Of a stretch of DNA of 17,650 nucleotides, positions 6,681-14,430 are shown piece after piece. This DNA comes from Nitrospinota bacterium (lineage in GTDB: Bacteria > JADFOP01 > DATKYB01). The stretch is taken from contig DATKYB010000108.1 in the NCBI GenBank assembly GCA_035528715.1, positions 1-17,650 on the forward strand, given 5' to 3'. Position numbers and translations under genes: made by a program. The notes under the pieces were generated by a model, which saw only the letters and a program-made list of their open reading frames with translations, did not search any database and was not told the origin of the DNA. Position 1 is the stretch's first letter; the number at the start of each line of letters is the position of its first letter.

Positions 6681-7382
6681 ATGAAAGAGAGTGGTGATAT
6701 CGCCTTTGATGAGAAGCAGGCCAAGCAGTATGATAAATGGTTTGAAACCGATGAAGGAAAATATACGGACAAAAGAGAAAAGGATCTCCTTATCAAATTA
6801 TTAAAGCCTGAAGCCGGGCAGACTCTTCTTGATGTTGGCTGCGGCACGGGAAATTATTTCATGTTTTTCGAAGACCTCGGTTATAAAGTTTCCGGGTTTG
6901 ACCCCTCTATGCCCATGATGAAATATATAGAGGGGAAGATGAAAAAAAAGCCACCGCTTTTTTTAGCATTGAGCGAGGAGCTCCCCTTCAAGGACAACTC
7001 CTTTGATGTTGTGGCCCTGATCACCTCCTTTGAGTTTGTAAAGGATGGCAAAAAGGGGCTAGAAGAGGCCTTCAGGGTAGCAAGGAAAAAGGTTGTGCTC
7101 GGAGTTCTCAATAAGATATCCTATCTCAATATCAAGAGAAGGCTCCTTGCGCCTATTAAAAAAAGCGTTTTTTTAAAGATAAGGTTTTACTCTATCTTTG
7201 AACTCAACCGACTGATAAGAGAGGTCTCAAAAGGAGAGATAAAGTGGGGATCGGTTCTCACTTTGCCCTTAAGCTGGCATAAGGTTCTGGGCTCTCTGGA
7301 TGGGGCTTTATCCTTTTGGAAAAATCCCTTTGGAGCCTTCTTGGGAATCGTTGTTGAGATTCCAGAAAAAAGAGGAGACTAA
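6681..7382 (+). CDS. Class I SAM-dependent methyltransferase
   Basis: This 233-residue protein has a Rossmann-fold methyltransferase domain of the Methyltransf_11 type. Motif I is LLDVGCGTG (49-57), the acidic end of strand 2 is SGFDPS (71-76), and SEELPFKDNSFDVVALI (98-114) carries the motif II/III signature. The C-terminal third (LNKISYLNIKRRLLAP, then LPLSWHKVLGSL) is basic/hydrophobic and resembles the substrate region of small-molecule methyltransferases. The substrate cannot be deduced. The ATG is preceded by AGAGGTAAG, a good ribosome site. It is 52 nt downstream of the DUF134 gene with no terminator between, so the two are probably cotranscribed and share the palindrome-controlled promoter. 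Confidence 0.88.
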   Translation: MKESGDIAFDEKQAKQYDKWFETDEGKYTDKREKDLLIKLLKPEAGQTLLDVGCGTGNYFMFFEDLGYKVSGFDPSMPMMKYIEGKMKKKPPLFLALSEELPFKDNSFDVVALITSFEFVKDGKKGLEEAFRVARKKVVLGVLNKISYLNIKRRLLAPIKKSVFLKIRFYSIFELNRLIREVSKGEIKWGSVLTLPLSWHKVLGSLDGALSFWKNPFGAFLGIVVEIPEKRGD

Positions 7383-7405
7383 AAAATGCAAGTGGCCTGA
7401 TAACC

Positions 7406-7452
7406 ATCTCCAATGCCTGCAAGGTATAAGCAAAAAATATGCAGGATGAGAT
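7406..7452. repeat. Inverted repeat downstream of the methyltransferase gene
   Basis: CCTGCA (7416-7421) pairs with TGCAGG (7440-7445), and ATCTC (7406-7410) with GAGAT (7448-7452), giving a two-part stem with an asymmetric internal loop. There is no U run, so it is not a standard terminator. It may be an mRNA 3' structure. Confidence 0.3.
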
Positions 7453-7471
7453 CTAAAAGGTTTTAGACATC

Positions 7472-7501
7472 TTGACAAGCCTGTATTTTTCAGGATATAG
7501 T
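7472..7501 (+). promoter_or_regulatory. Promoter of the candidate small RNA
   Basis: TTGACA (7472-7477), an 18-nt spacer and TATAGT (7496-7501) are near-consensus and predict a start near 7508. Confidence 0.6.
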
Positions 7502-7507
7502 AAGTTA

Positions 7508-7593
7508 AAAATGAGATGGTGCGTTCGAAGGGGGAACCTCCATGTAAAAAAAGAAAAACCTTCGTTTCTTATATGCGAAGGTTTTTGTTTTTT
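7508..7593 (+). ncRNA. Candidate ~85-nt small RNA or short leader
   Basis: The interval runs from a near-consensus promoter to a strong intrinsic terminator and holds no open reading frame with a ribosome site. A hairpin AUGG/CCAU and GUUC/GAAC can form at about 7515-7543. The sequence CGAAGG at 7526-7531 is the same as the right terminator arm, so it could alternatively pair with CCUUCG in the left arm (attenuator-like). I do not recognise a known RNA family. The 3' boundary is well supported and the 5' end is a prediction. Confidence 0.5.
7554..7593 (+). terminator. Strong intrinsic terminator before addA
   Basis: AAAAACCTTCG (7554-7564) and CGAAGGTTTTT (7576-7586) form a perfect 11-bp stem with an 11-nt loop, continuing into GTTTTTT. 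Because the A run pairs with the T run, it may also work on the minus strand. Confidence 0.88.
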
Positions 7594-7627
7594 AAGGGGG
7601 CTCGAAAGATTTCGATTTTAAGCTGGA

Positions 7628-7656
7628 TTTACCACTTTATTTCTAAAAATTATAAT
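7628..7656 (+). promoter_or_regulatory. Promoter for addAB, placed for a leaderless mRNA
   Basis: A perfect -10 TATAAT (7651-7656), a 17-nt spacer and -35 TTTACC (7628-7633, 4 of 6 consensus) predict transcription starting at about 7663-7664, which is the A of the addA ATG (7664). No Shine-Dalgarno sequence is present. Confidence 0.55.
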
Positions 7657-7663
7657 CAATCCT

Positions 7664-10600
7664 ATGAACATTAATGATCTATCTCAAGAACCTTCCGAAG
7701 TTATCGTTGTCGAGGCATCTGCGGGTTCCGGAAAAACCTATGCCCTTGCCAAACGATACTTAAAACTTCTCATCAATCCCGCTTTTAGATTCGAACAGAT
7801 TCCTCTGCGCCATATCCTTGCCATTACCTTTACGAACAAAGCAACCGTAGAGATGAAAGAGAGGATTTTAGAGCTTTTAAAGAGGATTGCTTTTGACGAG
7901 TTCAAAAACAAAGAGCAGGAAGAGGATATTTATCAATCGCTAGAGTTGGATAAAAATTTTGCAAAGAAGCGAGCCAAAGAGATAATGGATGAACTGATCC
8001 AAAACTACAGCTTTTTCCAGGTGCAGACCATAGACAGCTTTATTAATGCCCTTCTTTTGGGCTGCGCCCTTCGGATTGACCGCTCAGCGAGCTTTAGCAT
8101 CAAACGCGATTATATCCCATACCTCGCTTATAGCCTCGACCTTGTTATTGAACAGGCACCAAGCAATAAAACAGTACTGGACTTTCTGAAAGATTTCCTT
8201 CAGCACTACCTCTTTGTAGAAAACAGAAGCGGGTGGTTCCCAAGACAAGACATTGTATTGCTTATGCAATCATTATTTCGGCTGAGCAATAGATACAGCG
8301 GCCTCTTTTTTGAATACGGGGGGGAAGTAAAGAATGTCATCAGAAAAAAAATTGCTCTCTTTGAGCAGATAAAAGAGCTGGCTAAAGGTCTCCCTGACGG
8401 GATGAATAAAAATGCTCAGAATTCGATTATCAAATTCATTGAAAATAACGACAATATATTTGAAATCAGTGAAATACCTAAGAAATTCCAACAACCTTCT
8501 GTACCGATGAACAAAGGGAAAGAGGGTGTGCCCACCTTTGAGAGGAAATGGGAAAAAATCTATCACGGAATAAAAGAACTTATTGAGCTTGAAGCAACCA
8601 TATCCTATACCCCATACATCAATCTGTTTCGCGGGATGTTATTGTTTTTTAAAGATATATCAAAAAGAGAGGATGTTTTGTTTCTTGAAGAACTGAACAA
8701 AAAAGCACGGTCTCTTTTTGGCGATGGCGGAGTAACGGTTGCTGAGCTCTACTATCGTCTTGCGACGAGGTTTCGGCATTATCTTATTGATGAATTCCAG
8801 GATACAAGCCTTATACAGTGGCAAAACCTCAAGATGATGATTGAAGAGGCGCTTTCTACTGGCGGTTCGCTCTTTTATGTTGGTGATAAGAAACAGGCCA
8901 TATACCGGTTTCGAGGAGGTGAAGCAGGGCTTTTTGATCAGGTCAAAGAGGAATTGAGCCAGTATAATGCGAGAATCGAACATCTCACCAAAAACTGGCG
9001 CAGTCAAAAAGCAATTGTCGAGTTTAACAACCGCGTTTTTTCATATGAAAATCTCAAAAAAACACTCAAAGATTCAGGTATTTTAGAAGAACTGACAGGC
9101 GATGACGGGGCAGAGAGAGAAATCCTGGATGTCTTTAAAGACGCTATCCAAGAGCGCAAAGAGGAAAATCAGTACGGATATGTGAGGGTTTTGGGAATTG
9201 ATGAGAAGAACCAGGAAGAGAGAGATGAAATCATGCAGAAAAAAATTTTGAGCCTGATAGAGGATCTGAAAAAGCGCTTCAATTACGAAGATATCGCTCT
9301 ATTAACTCGCGATAATAACGAGGTTGAGATCATCACCTCATGGCTGCTTCAAAAGGGATATCCGGTTGAGTCAGAGAAGACACTGAACCTTCTAGAAAAT
9401 GCCTTGATTAAAGAACTCCTCTCTTTTTTAAAATTCCTTTGCTCCCCCATCGACGATTTAAGCTTTGCTGCCTTCATCTTAAGCGATCTCTTTTGTTGTG
9501 TAACCACTCTTAAGCAGGAAGAGATGAGGGATTTCATTTTTAACCTTCATCAAGAAAAAAAGCTCAGCCCCGATATCAGCCTCTACAACCTCTTTCGAGA
9601 GAAATACCCTGAGGTATGGGATGCGTATATAGACGAATTCTTTAAAAGCGTGGGATTTATTTCTCCCTATGAACTCACTGTCAGCATCTACCAGCGGTTT
9701 CTGCTCATGGAGAGGATGAGCTTGAGCCAGGCATTTTTGATGAAGTTCCTTGAGCTTATCAAAGCCAGAGAGGATGAGTATGTAAACCTATCTGATTTTT
9801 TATCCTACATCAAAGATGCGCCGCCTGAAGATCTCTACGTTAACGTCATTCACAGCGATTCGATAAAAGTCCACACCATCCATAAATCAAAAGGGCTTGA
9901 ATTTCCTGTGGTGATTCTCCCCTTTTTGCGTATGGACATCTCACCGGAGAGCGGGGGGAGGGGAACAAGCTCCTATGTGGTTAATCAGGGAGAGGATTTA
10001 GGCCTTGTAAGGATTACCAGTCATTACCGCCCTTATTCAGAAGAGCTGCAAAAGATCTATTCAAAAGCCTATAAGAAGGCCTGTATTGATGAACTGAACA
10101 ACATCTACGTTGCCTTAACCCGCCCGAAGTTTGAACTCTATCTCTTCGTCCCGAGAAGGAGCGCTAACAGACCCAATAAGGCAAGGTTCCTCATCCCAGA
10201 GGAGATAAGGGAGATGGGCGAGAAGATGGTTTACGAGAAAAAGAAGAGAGATAAAAAGCCATTAATGATAATTCCTCCATCATCCTATAGGGACTGGATG
10301 GAGCCGCTAAAAGAGGAGTTCGGCGATTTTGATCGGATTAAAAACCGAGAGAAGATCTTTTATGGAAATGTCATGCATACCATTCTCTCCTTGGTAGGTA
10401 ACCTCCGTCCTGAAAGAGAAGATGAGGTCATCCAAAGAGCCATAAGTAACGCTATGGTCCTCTATCCCGCTATTTCTGACTTTACTCCCTACACACAGTC
10501 TATTCAAAGCCTGATTTCGAAAAGAGAGATCAAGCCCTTTTTCTATGTGGAAGATGGAGAGGTCTTTCAGGAGCGAGAGGTGGTCAGCTCTTTTGGTGAT

Positions 10601-10801
10601 CTGAAGCGAATTGACCGGTTGGTTGTAAAGGAAAAAGAGGTATGGGTCGTCGACTACAAGAGCAGAGGAGAAAATGAAGAAATTCATCAAAAGCAGATGA
10701 GGGAATATATGAGAATTATAGAGGAGATTTATCCTGGAAGAGAGATCAAGGGTTTTCTTATCTATCTTGATGAGATGAGTGTGAAAAGGATTAAAAAATG
10801 A
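7664..10801 (+). CDS. addA: AddA-type ATP-dependent helicase-nuclease
   Basis: This 1045-residue SF1A (UvrD/RecB-like) helicase with a C-terminal RecB-family nuclease is part of the AddAB complex that resects double-strand ends for RecA. Helicase motifs are all visible: Walker A ASAGSGKT (18-25), ITFTNKA, DEFQDTS (376-382), GDKKQAIYRFRGGE (407-420), NWRS (444-447), HTIHKSKGLEFP (737-748) and YVALTRPK (815-822). The nuclease has H905 (GNVMH), D984 (KRID), D997-Y-K999, and Q1011/Y1015, so it should be active. The protein is shorter than Bacillus AddA (~1230), as is common outside Firmicutes. The start is fixed by homology beginning at residue ~12. There is no Shine-Dalgarno sequence but a -10 box lies 7 nt upstream. 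The stop overlaps the addB start by 4 nt (ATGA), indicating translational coupling. Confidence 0.93.
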   Translation: MNINDLSQEPSEVIVVEASAGSGKTYALAKRYLKLLINPAFRFEQIPLRHILAITFTNKATVEMKERILELLKRIAFDEFKNKEQEEDIYQSLELDKNFAKKRAKEIMDELIQNYSFFQVQTIDSFINALLLGCALRIDRSASFSIKRDYIPYLAYSLDLVIEQAPSNKTVLDFLKDFLQHYLFVENRSGWFPRQDIVLLMQSLFRLSNRYSGLFFEYGGEVKNVIRKKIALFEQIKELAKGLPDGMNKNAQNSIIKFIENNDNIFEISEIPKKFQQPSVPMNKGKEGVPTFERKWEKIYHGIKELIELEATISYTPYINLFRGMLLFFKDISKREDVLFLEELNKKARSLFGDGGVTVAELYYRLATRFRHYLIDEFQDTSLIQWQNLKMMIEEALSTGGSLFYVGDKKQAIYRFRGGEAGLFDQVKEELSQYNARIEHLTKNWRSQKAIVEFNNRVFSYENLKKTLKDSGILEELTGDDGAEREILDVFKDAIQERKEENQYGYVRVLGIDEKNQEERDEIMQKKILSLIEDLKKRFNYEDIALLTRDNNEVEIITSWLLQKGYPVESEKTLNLLENALIKELLSFLKFLCSPIDDLSFAAFILSDLFCCVTTLKQEEMRDFIFNLHQEKKLSPDISLYNLFREKYPEVWDAYIDEFFKSVGFISPYELTVSIYQRFLLMERMSLSQAFLMKFLELIKAREDEYVNLSDFLSYIKDAPPEDLYVNVIHSDSIKVHTIHKSKGLEFPVVILPFLRMDISPESGGRGTSSYVVNQGEDLGLVRITSHYRPYSEELQKIYSKAYKKACIDELNNIYVALTRPKFELYLFVPRRSANRPNKARFLIPEEIREMGEKMVYEKKKRDKKPLMIIPPSSYRDWMEPLKEEFGDFDRIKNREKIFYGNVMHTILSLVGNLRPEREDEVIQRAISNAMVLYPAISDFTPYTQSIQSLISKREIKPFFYVEDGEVFQEREVVSSFGDLKRIDRLVVKEKEVWVVDYKSRGENEEIHQKQMREYMRIIEEIYPGREIKGFLIYLDEMSVKRIKK

Positions 10802-13617
10802 ATCGAACAATCACCTACAGCCTCAGCGAAGACCTCATAAAAAATATCGCTGACCTTTTATACGAGGAGTTTTTTAAGAAAGGAAAAGATCTCCATCGTA
10901 TCGCCTGTGTTTTTGGAGGAAAAAGGCCTGCTCTTTTCCTGAGGCGTGAGCTTTCCAAAAGAATCGAGAAGAGCTTTATTTCGCCTCGGTTTTTTTCCAT
11001 TGACGAATTCATGGATTACATTATTTCGCAAAACAGCACTCTAAAGCTCATCGCAGAGCTTGATGCCTGCTACCTCATCTATAAGCTTTCGAAAAAGTCT
11101 GCGCCGGATATCTTAAAGGGAAGGGAATCTTTCAATCAATTTCTTCCCTGGGCAAAGGAGATTGTTACCTTTATTGAGCAGATTGATCTAGAGGGGATTG
11201 AAGAAGAATCGCTAAAGAGTATCCAGAAGAGCTCAGAGATCGGGTATGAGATTCCTGAAAATATCAACGTGTTATTGCAGCACATCATCAAAATCCGCAA
11301 AGCCTATCATAAATCTTTAAACAAGGAAAAGAGCTATTCTCGGGGATTAATCTATCTCCAGGCAGCAAAGACGGTAAATAAAAAAACTTTTTTGGAGTTT
11401 GATACCATTCTCTTTTGCAACTTCTATTACCTGCACAAGACCGAGCTGGCTGTTATCAGAGATATCTTAAGGCGCGAAAAAGGAATCCTCATTTTCCAGG
11501 GGAGCGAAGATGACTGGTCCGTCCTTGAGAAAGATGCAGAAAAACTCCATATCTCCATAAAACCAGAACAAAAAAGAGAAGAGAATTATAACCTCAATCT
11601 ATACGAGGGGTTTGACATGCACTCGCAGGTCAGCTTGGTAAGGGAGATAATGAAAGAGATTAGCAAAAAAGAAGATACGGTGATTGTTCTGCCCAGGCCA
11701 GAGCTCGTTGTCCCTCTCCTCTCAGAGATATCCTCATCCCTGGATGAATTCAATGTATCCATGGGCTATCCAATAAAGCGAAGCTCGATCTATGCCCTGT
11801 TTGATCTGCTTTTTCGGGTTCAAAAAAGCAGAAAAGACAGCAAATACTACGCCAGAGATTATATCGATCTTCTCAAGCACCCTCTGGTGAAGAACTTAAA
11901 ACTGGGAAGCGATCCCGCAATTACCCGTGTGCTCGTCCACAAAATTGAAGAGCTCCTTTTGGGAAGCGAAAAGACAAAAATCGGGGGGAGCCTCTTTTTA
12001 GAGCTTTCAAAAATCGAGAATGAAGAGGAAATCTATCAGCTTGCCAGCCAGACCCTCAAGCATATGGAGATCAATATCGGCACCTTTGAGGCTGAAAAGG
12101 TCTTCAAACAGCTCCATAAACTCCTCTTTTTTGATTGGGAAGATATCAGAGATTTTAAAGGGTTTGCTGAGAAGCTTTCGATTCTTCTCGATACCCTTGT
12201 GGAGAGAAGTATGGTCTGGAAATTTCCCTTTAATTTAAAGGTCATTTTGAAGCTCTACAGCATAAAAGAGGAGCTCGAGGGCCTCTCCTTTTCTGAGGAG
12301 CAATTTGAACAGAGAGAGATCTGGGAAATCTTCAAACAGAAGCTGGAGGGAGAGATGGTCTCCTTTGAAGGCTCACCCCTTCGGGGAACGCAAGTGTTAG
12401 GTCTTTTTGAGACCCGCTCCCTTAACTTTGAAAATGTCATTGTTATGGATATGAACGAATCAATTCTTCCCAAGCTCAAGATCTATGAACCCCTTATCCC
12501 TCGCGAGGTCATGCTGAGCCTCGGGCTCAACCGTCTTGAAAAGGAAGAGGAGATCCAGCACTATCATTTTATGCGGCTTATCTCCAATGCACAAAATGTC
12601 CACCTTATCTATGAAGAAAACCGGGAAAAGGAAAAAAGCCGATTCATTGAAGAGCTTCTCTGGAATCGGCAGAAGGAGCTGAACAGAATGGAGGCTTTGG
12701 AGATTCCAAAAGCAAGTTTTAAGATGGATGTTTCTCCAAAAGAGAGCTCTGTTGAAAAAACAGAGGAAACAATCGATTTCTTAAAAAAAGCGACCTATTC
12801 CTCAAGCCGGCTGAACACCTATATGAATTGCCCTTTAAAATTTTATTTTCAGTATGTTCTGGGATTAGAGGAAAGGGAGGACTTGCTGGAAGGCCCGGAA
12901 GTAAAGCATATTGGAAAGTTTATCCACGAGCTTCTGAAAGAGACCTTTCAACCCTTCATCAAAAAGAGGCCTTTGATTGACGAGGGGTTTAAAAAATACT
13001 TTTTCAAGACCATGGAAAAGGAGTTTGAGGAGAAAATCGAGCGCCGCATGAAGTCCGATTCCTTTTTATTAAAGGGGATTATCAAAGCCAGGCTGAAAAA
13101 ATTTTTAGAGAGGGAAGAGGAGCGAGATGTTTCAAAGATTCTAAGCCTTGAAGAAAAGCTTCTGGGAGCGATAAAACTCAACAGTGAACCCATAAATTTT
13201 ATCTATATTGTGGACAGGATTGATGAGTTTGATAAAAATCGCCTGGTGATTATCGATTACAAGACAGGCGGCTCTGACCTTGTGCCGAAAAAGCTCAAAA
13301 CCCTTGATGGAATGGAGATGACAAGAGAATCGATAAGAGAAAACATAAAGTCATTCCAGCTTCCCCTCTATTATCACTTTACCTCAAAAGACTTCCCCGA
13401 GGCAGATATCAATGCAGAGCTCTATAACATCAAAACCTTAAAGCGAGAGGCCTTTATCAGAGATGAGGATTTAGATAATAAAGAAAGGATCATGGAGATA
13501 TGCCTTGAGGCCATGAATCATATCTTCAAAGAGATATTTGACCCGAATCTTCCCTTTTCTCCGGATAGGGATGAGAGGAAATGCCAGTATTGTTCGTTTC
13601 CTTTGCTTTGTAAATAA
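10798..13617 (+). CDS. addB: AddB-type nuclease subunit (inactivated helicase fold, Fe-S cysteines)
   Basis: This 939-residue partner of AddA has an N-terminal helicase-like region without Walker A. The sequence there is VFGGKRPALFLRREL (about 39-53), a form typical of AddB proteins outside Firmicutes. TRSLNFENVIVMDMNES, near residue 540, corresponds to the Chi/DNA-scanning core. The C-terminal nuclease carries H710 (GKFIHE), D809 (VDRIDE), D820-Y-K822 and Q854/Y858. C678 (MNCPLKFYF) plus C929-x2-C932-x5-C938 form the AddB four-cysteine Fe-S set that pins the nuclease domain. The reaction is end resection with AddA. The start overlaps the addA stop by 4 nt. All catalytic and cluster residues are intact. 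There is no clear plus-strand terminator afterwards. Instead repeat copy A begins 6 nt after the stop. Confidence 0.9.
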   Translation: MNRTITYSLSEDLIKNIADLLYEEFFKKGKDLHRIACVFGGKRPALFLRRELSKRIEKSFISPRFFSIDEFMDYIISQNSTLKLIAELDACYLIYKLSKKSAPDILKGRESFNQFLPWAKEIVTFIEQIDLEGIEEESLKSIQKSSEIGYEIPENINVLLQHIIKIRKAYHKSLNKEKSYSRGLIYLQAAKTVNKKTFLEFDTILFCNFYYLHKTELAVIRDILRREKGILIFQGSEDDWSVLEKDAEKLHISIKPEQKREENYNLNLYEGFDMHSQVSLVREIMKEISKKEDTVIVLPRPELVVPLLSEISSSLDEFNVSMGYPIKRSSIYALFDLLFRVQKSRKDSKYYARDYIDLLKHPLVKNLKLGSDPAITRVLVHKIEELLLGSEKTKIGGSLFLELSKIENEEEIYQLASQTLKHMEINIGTFEAEKVFKQLHKLLFFDWEDIRDFKGFAEKLSILLDTLVERSMVWKFPFNLKVILKLYSIKEELEGLSFSEEQFEQREIWEIFKQKLEGEMVSFEGSPLRGTQVLGLFETRSLNFENVIVMDMNESILPKLKIYEPLIPREVMLSLGLNRLEKEEEIQHYHFMRLISNAQNVHLIYEENREKEKSRFIEELLWNRQKELNRMEALEIPKASFKMDVSPKESSVEKTEETIDFLKKATYSSSRLNTYMNCPLKFYFQYVLGLEEREDLLEGPEVKHIGKFIHELLKETFQPFIKKRPLIDEGFKKYFFKTMEKEFEEKIERRMKSDSFLLKGIIKARLKKFLEREEERDVSKILSLEEKLLGAIKLNSEPINFIYIVDRIDEFDKNRLVIIDYKTGGSDLVPKKLKTLDGMEMTRESIRENIKSFQLPLYYHFTSKDFPEADINAELYNIKTLKREAFIRDEDLDNKERIMEICLEAMNHIFKEIFDPNLPFSPDRDERKCQYCSFPLLCK

Positions 13618-13622
13618 AAGTC

Positions 13623-13670
13623 CCTTTTTTCGCTTGTTCACTTGAAAAACCCCTAAAAAGCAGAAGGGGA
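13623..13670 (+). repeat. Dispersed repeat, copy A (core unit)
   Basis: This copy aligns over 48 nt with copies C and D, with four substitutions. The core contains a TTTTT/AAAAA stem and CCCCT-10 nt-AGGGG. It is followed by a degenerate second stretch, GGGGTATTAGAAGCAAAAGG (13691-13710), resembling the 3' half of the core. Read on the minus strand it is an intrinsic terminator. Confidence 0.8.
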
Positions 13671-13728
13671 GTAAAAGCTGAAAATCGAAAGGGGTATTAG
13701 AAGCAAAAGGGGGAATAAAAGCTTTTAA

Positions 13729-13757
13729 TTGAAAAAATGGTTTTGTTGCTATATGCT
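13729..13757 (+). promoter_or_regulatory. Candidate promoter for the small hypothetical gene
   Basis: TTGAAA (13729-13734), a 17-nt spacer and TATGCT (13752-13757) lie 39 nt before the start codon. Confidence 0.4.
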
Positions 13758-13796
13758 AATTTATGAGAAGCAAATAAAAATTTTACGGGAGGGTTC

Positions 13797-14060
13797 ATGA
13801 TGTCCTTTGAAGAGGTTTGGAGCAAAATTGAAAAACATGCTGGTGAGACCTTTCATACAAAAGACGGTGTAGAATTCACTTATAAAATAGAGGGAGATCT
13901 CTTCATAGCAGCTGAAGGTGATCAGACGATTTTAAAGAGTGATTTTCAAAGGGCCTATCGAATGATTCCACAGGTTTTGCCTGAAGAGATTGAAAAGATT
14001 GTGAAAGGGCCTGCTTATGTCTGGTCCGTTCTTAACGATGAGAGGATTTCTGAGGGCTGA
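13797..14060 (+). CDS. Small conserved-looking protein of unknown function (87 aa)
   Basis: This is a soluble 87-residue protein without signal peptide, cysteine motif or membrane helix. Visible features are an amphipathic N-terminal helix (FEEVWSKIEKHAGE), a possible beta-hairpin (TFHTKDGVEFTYKIEGDLFIAA) and a C-terminal helix ending GPAYVWSVLNDERI. The same layout and a GPxYVWxxLxDxRI ending are, from memory, seen in small uncharacterised bacterial proteins. I can assign no function. Coding is supported by a strong ribosome site GGGAGGG (13787-13793) and an upstream promoter. The start is either ATG 13797 or ATG 13800. The second has the better Shine-Dalgarno spacing (7 nt). It sits alone between repeat copies A and B. 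Confidence 0.7.
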   Translation: MMSFEEVWSKIEKHAGETFHTKDGVEFTYKIEGDLFIAAEGDQTILKSDFQRAYRMIPQVLPEEIEKIVKGPAYVWSVLNDERISEG

Positions 14061-14082
14061 GTGGTAAATTAGGATATTTCCG

Positions 14083-14209
14083 TTACTTTCTTGCGTGCGA
14101 AAGCAAAGGAACCAAAGAAAGACACCCCATACAGATAAATCCAGATGAAAAAACTTAAATGACAAATACCCTCACTCACTCGCCCAATCCCTAAAAAGCA
14201 AAAGGGGGA
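14083..14209 (+). repeat. Dispersed repeat, copy B (left unit plus degenerate core)
   Basis: The left unit (about 14083-14127) matches copy E at TTTCTTGC, GCGAAAGCAAA, GAACCAAAGAA and GACACCCC. The degenerate core (about 14171-14209) keeps CCCTAAAAAGCA and AAGGGGG. The two are separated by ~43 nt here and ~86 nt in copy E. The left unit resembles a common proteobacterial intergenic motif of the TTACTTTCTTGC / AACCAAAGAA type (from memory). Confidence 0.7.
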
Positions 14210-14297
14210 AAAGACAGTAAAAACTAATTTACTAAACTCTTCATGCTCTAAATCTCTGATTTTTATTGCTATTTGATATTATTAGTCCTCATCTCAA

Positions 14298-14317
14298 AAT
14301 ATTACAGCAATAATATT
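14298..14317. promoter_or_regulatory. A+T-rich inverted repeat abutting operator 1
   Basis: AATATTA (14298-14304) and TAATATT (14311-14317) are perfect arms around CAGCAA, directly adjoining the palindrome at 14318. It is A+T-rich, so chance is possible. Confidence 0.3.
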
Positions 14318-14337
14318 ATTTCAGCGTTCGTTGAAAT
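14318..14337. promoter_or_regulatory. Operator 1 of the AbiEi-like gene
   Basis: ATTTCAGCGTTCGTTGAAAT is a near-perfect palindrome (one mismatched pair) sharing the consensus ATTTCAGC-N4-GCTGAAAT with operator 2. Their centres are 72 bp apart, close to seven helical turns. It sits about 70 bp upstream of the predicted transcription start. Confidence 0.65.
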
Positions 14338-14362
14338 ATGCTTTTTTAGTGAAAGAAAATAC

Positions 14363-14391
14363 TTGACATTTATTTCATTAAAATATATTAT
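14363..14391 (+). promoter_or_regulatory. Consensus promoter of the AbiEi-like gene
   Basis: A perfect TTGACA (14363-14368), a 17-nt spacer and TATTAT (14386-14391) predict a start near 14398, inside operator 2. Confidence 0.72.
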
Positions 14392-14409
14392 ATCAGCAAT
14401 TGCTGAAAT
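14390..14409. promoter_or_regulatory. Operator 2 of the AbiEi-like gene
   Basis: ATATCAGCAATTGCTGAAAT contains the perfect 14-bp palindrome TCAGCAATTGCTGA and overlaps the -10 end and predicted start, a repressing position. It is the second copy of the operator at 14318-14337. Confidence 0.7.
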
Positions 14410-14430
14410 AGCTTATTTAGGTGAAACATT

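Noticed and set aside
7515-7545. tRNA T-arm-like GUUCGAA sequence
   Set aside because: Flanking bases cannot form the T stem, and no cloverleaf or acceptor stem can be built.
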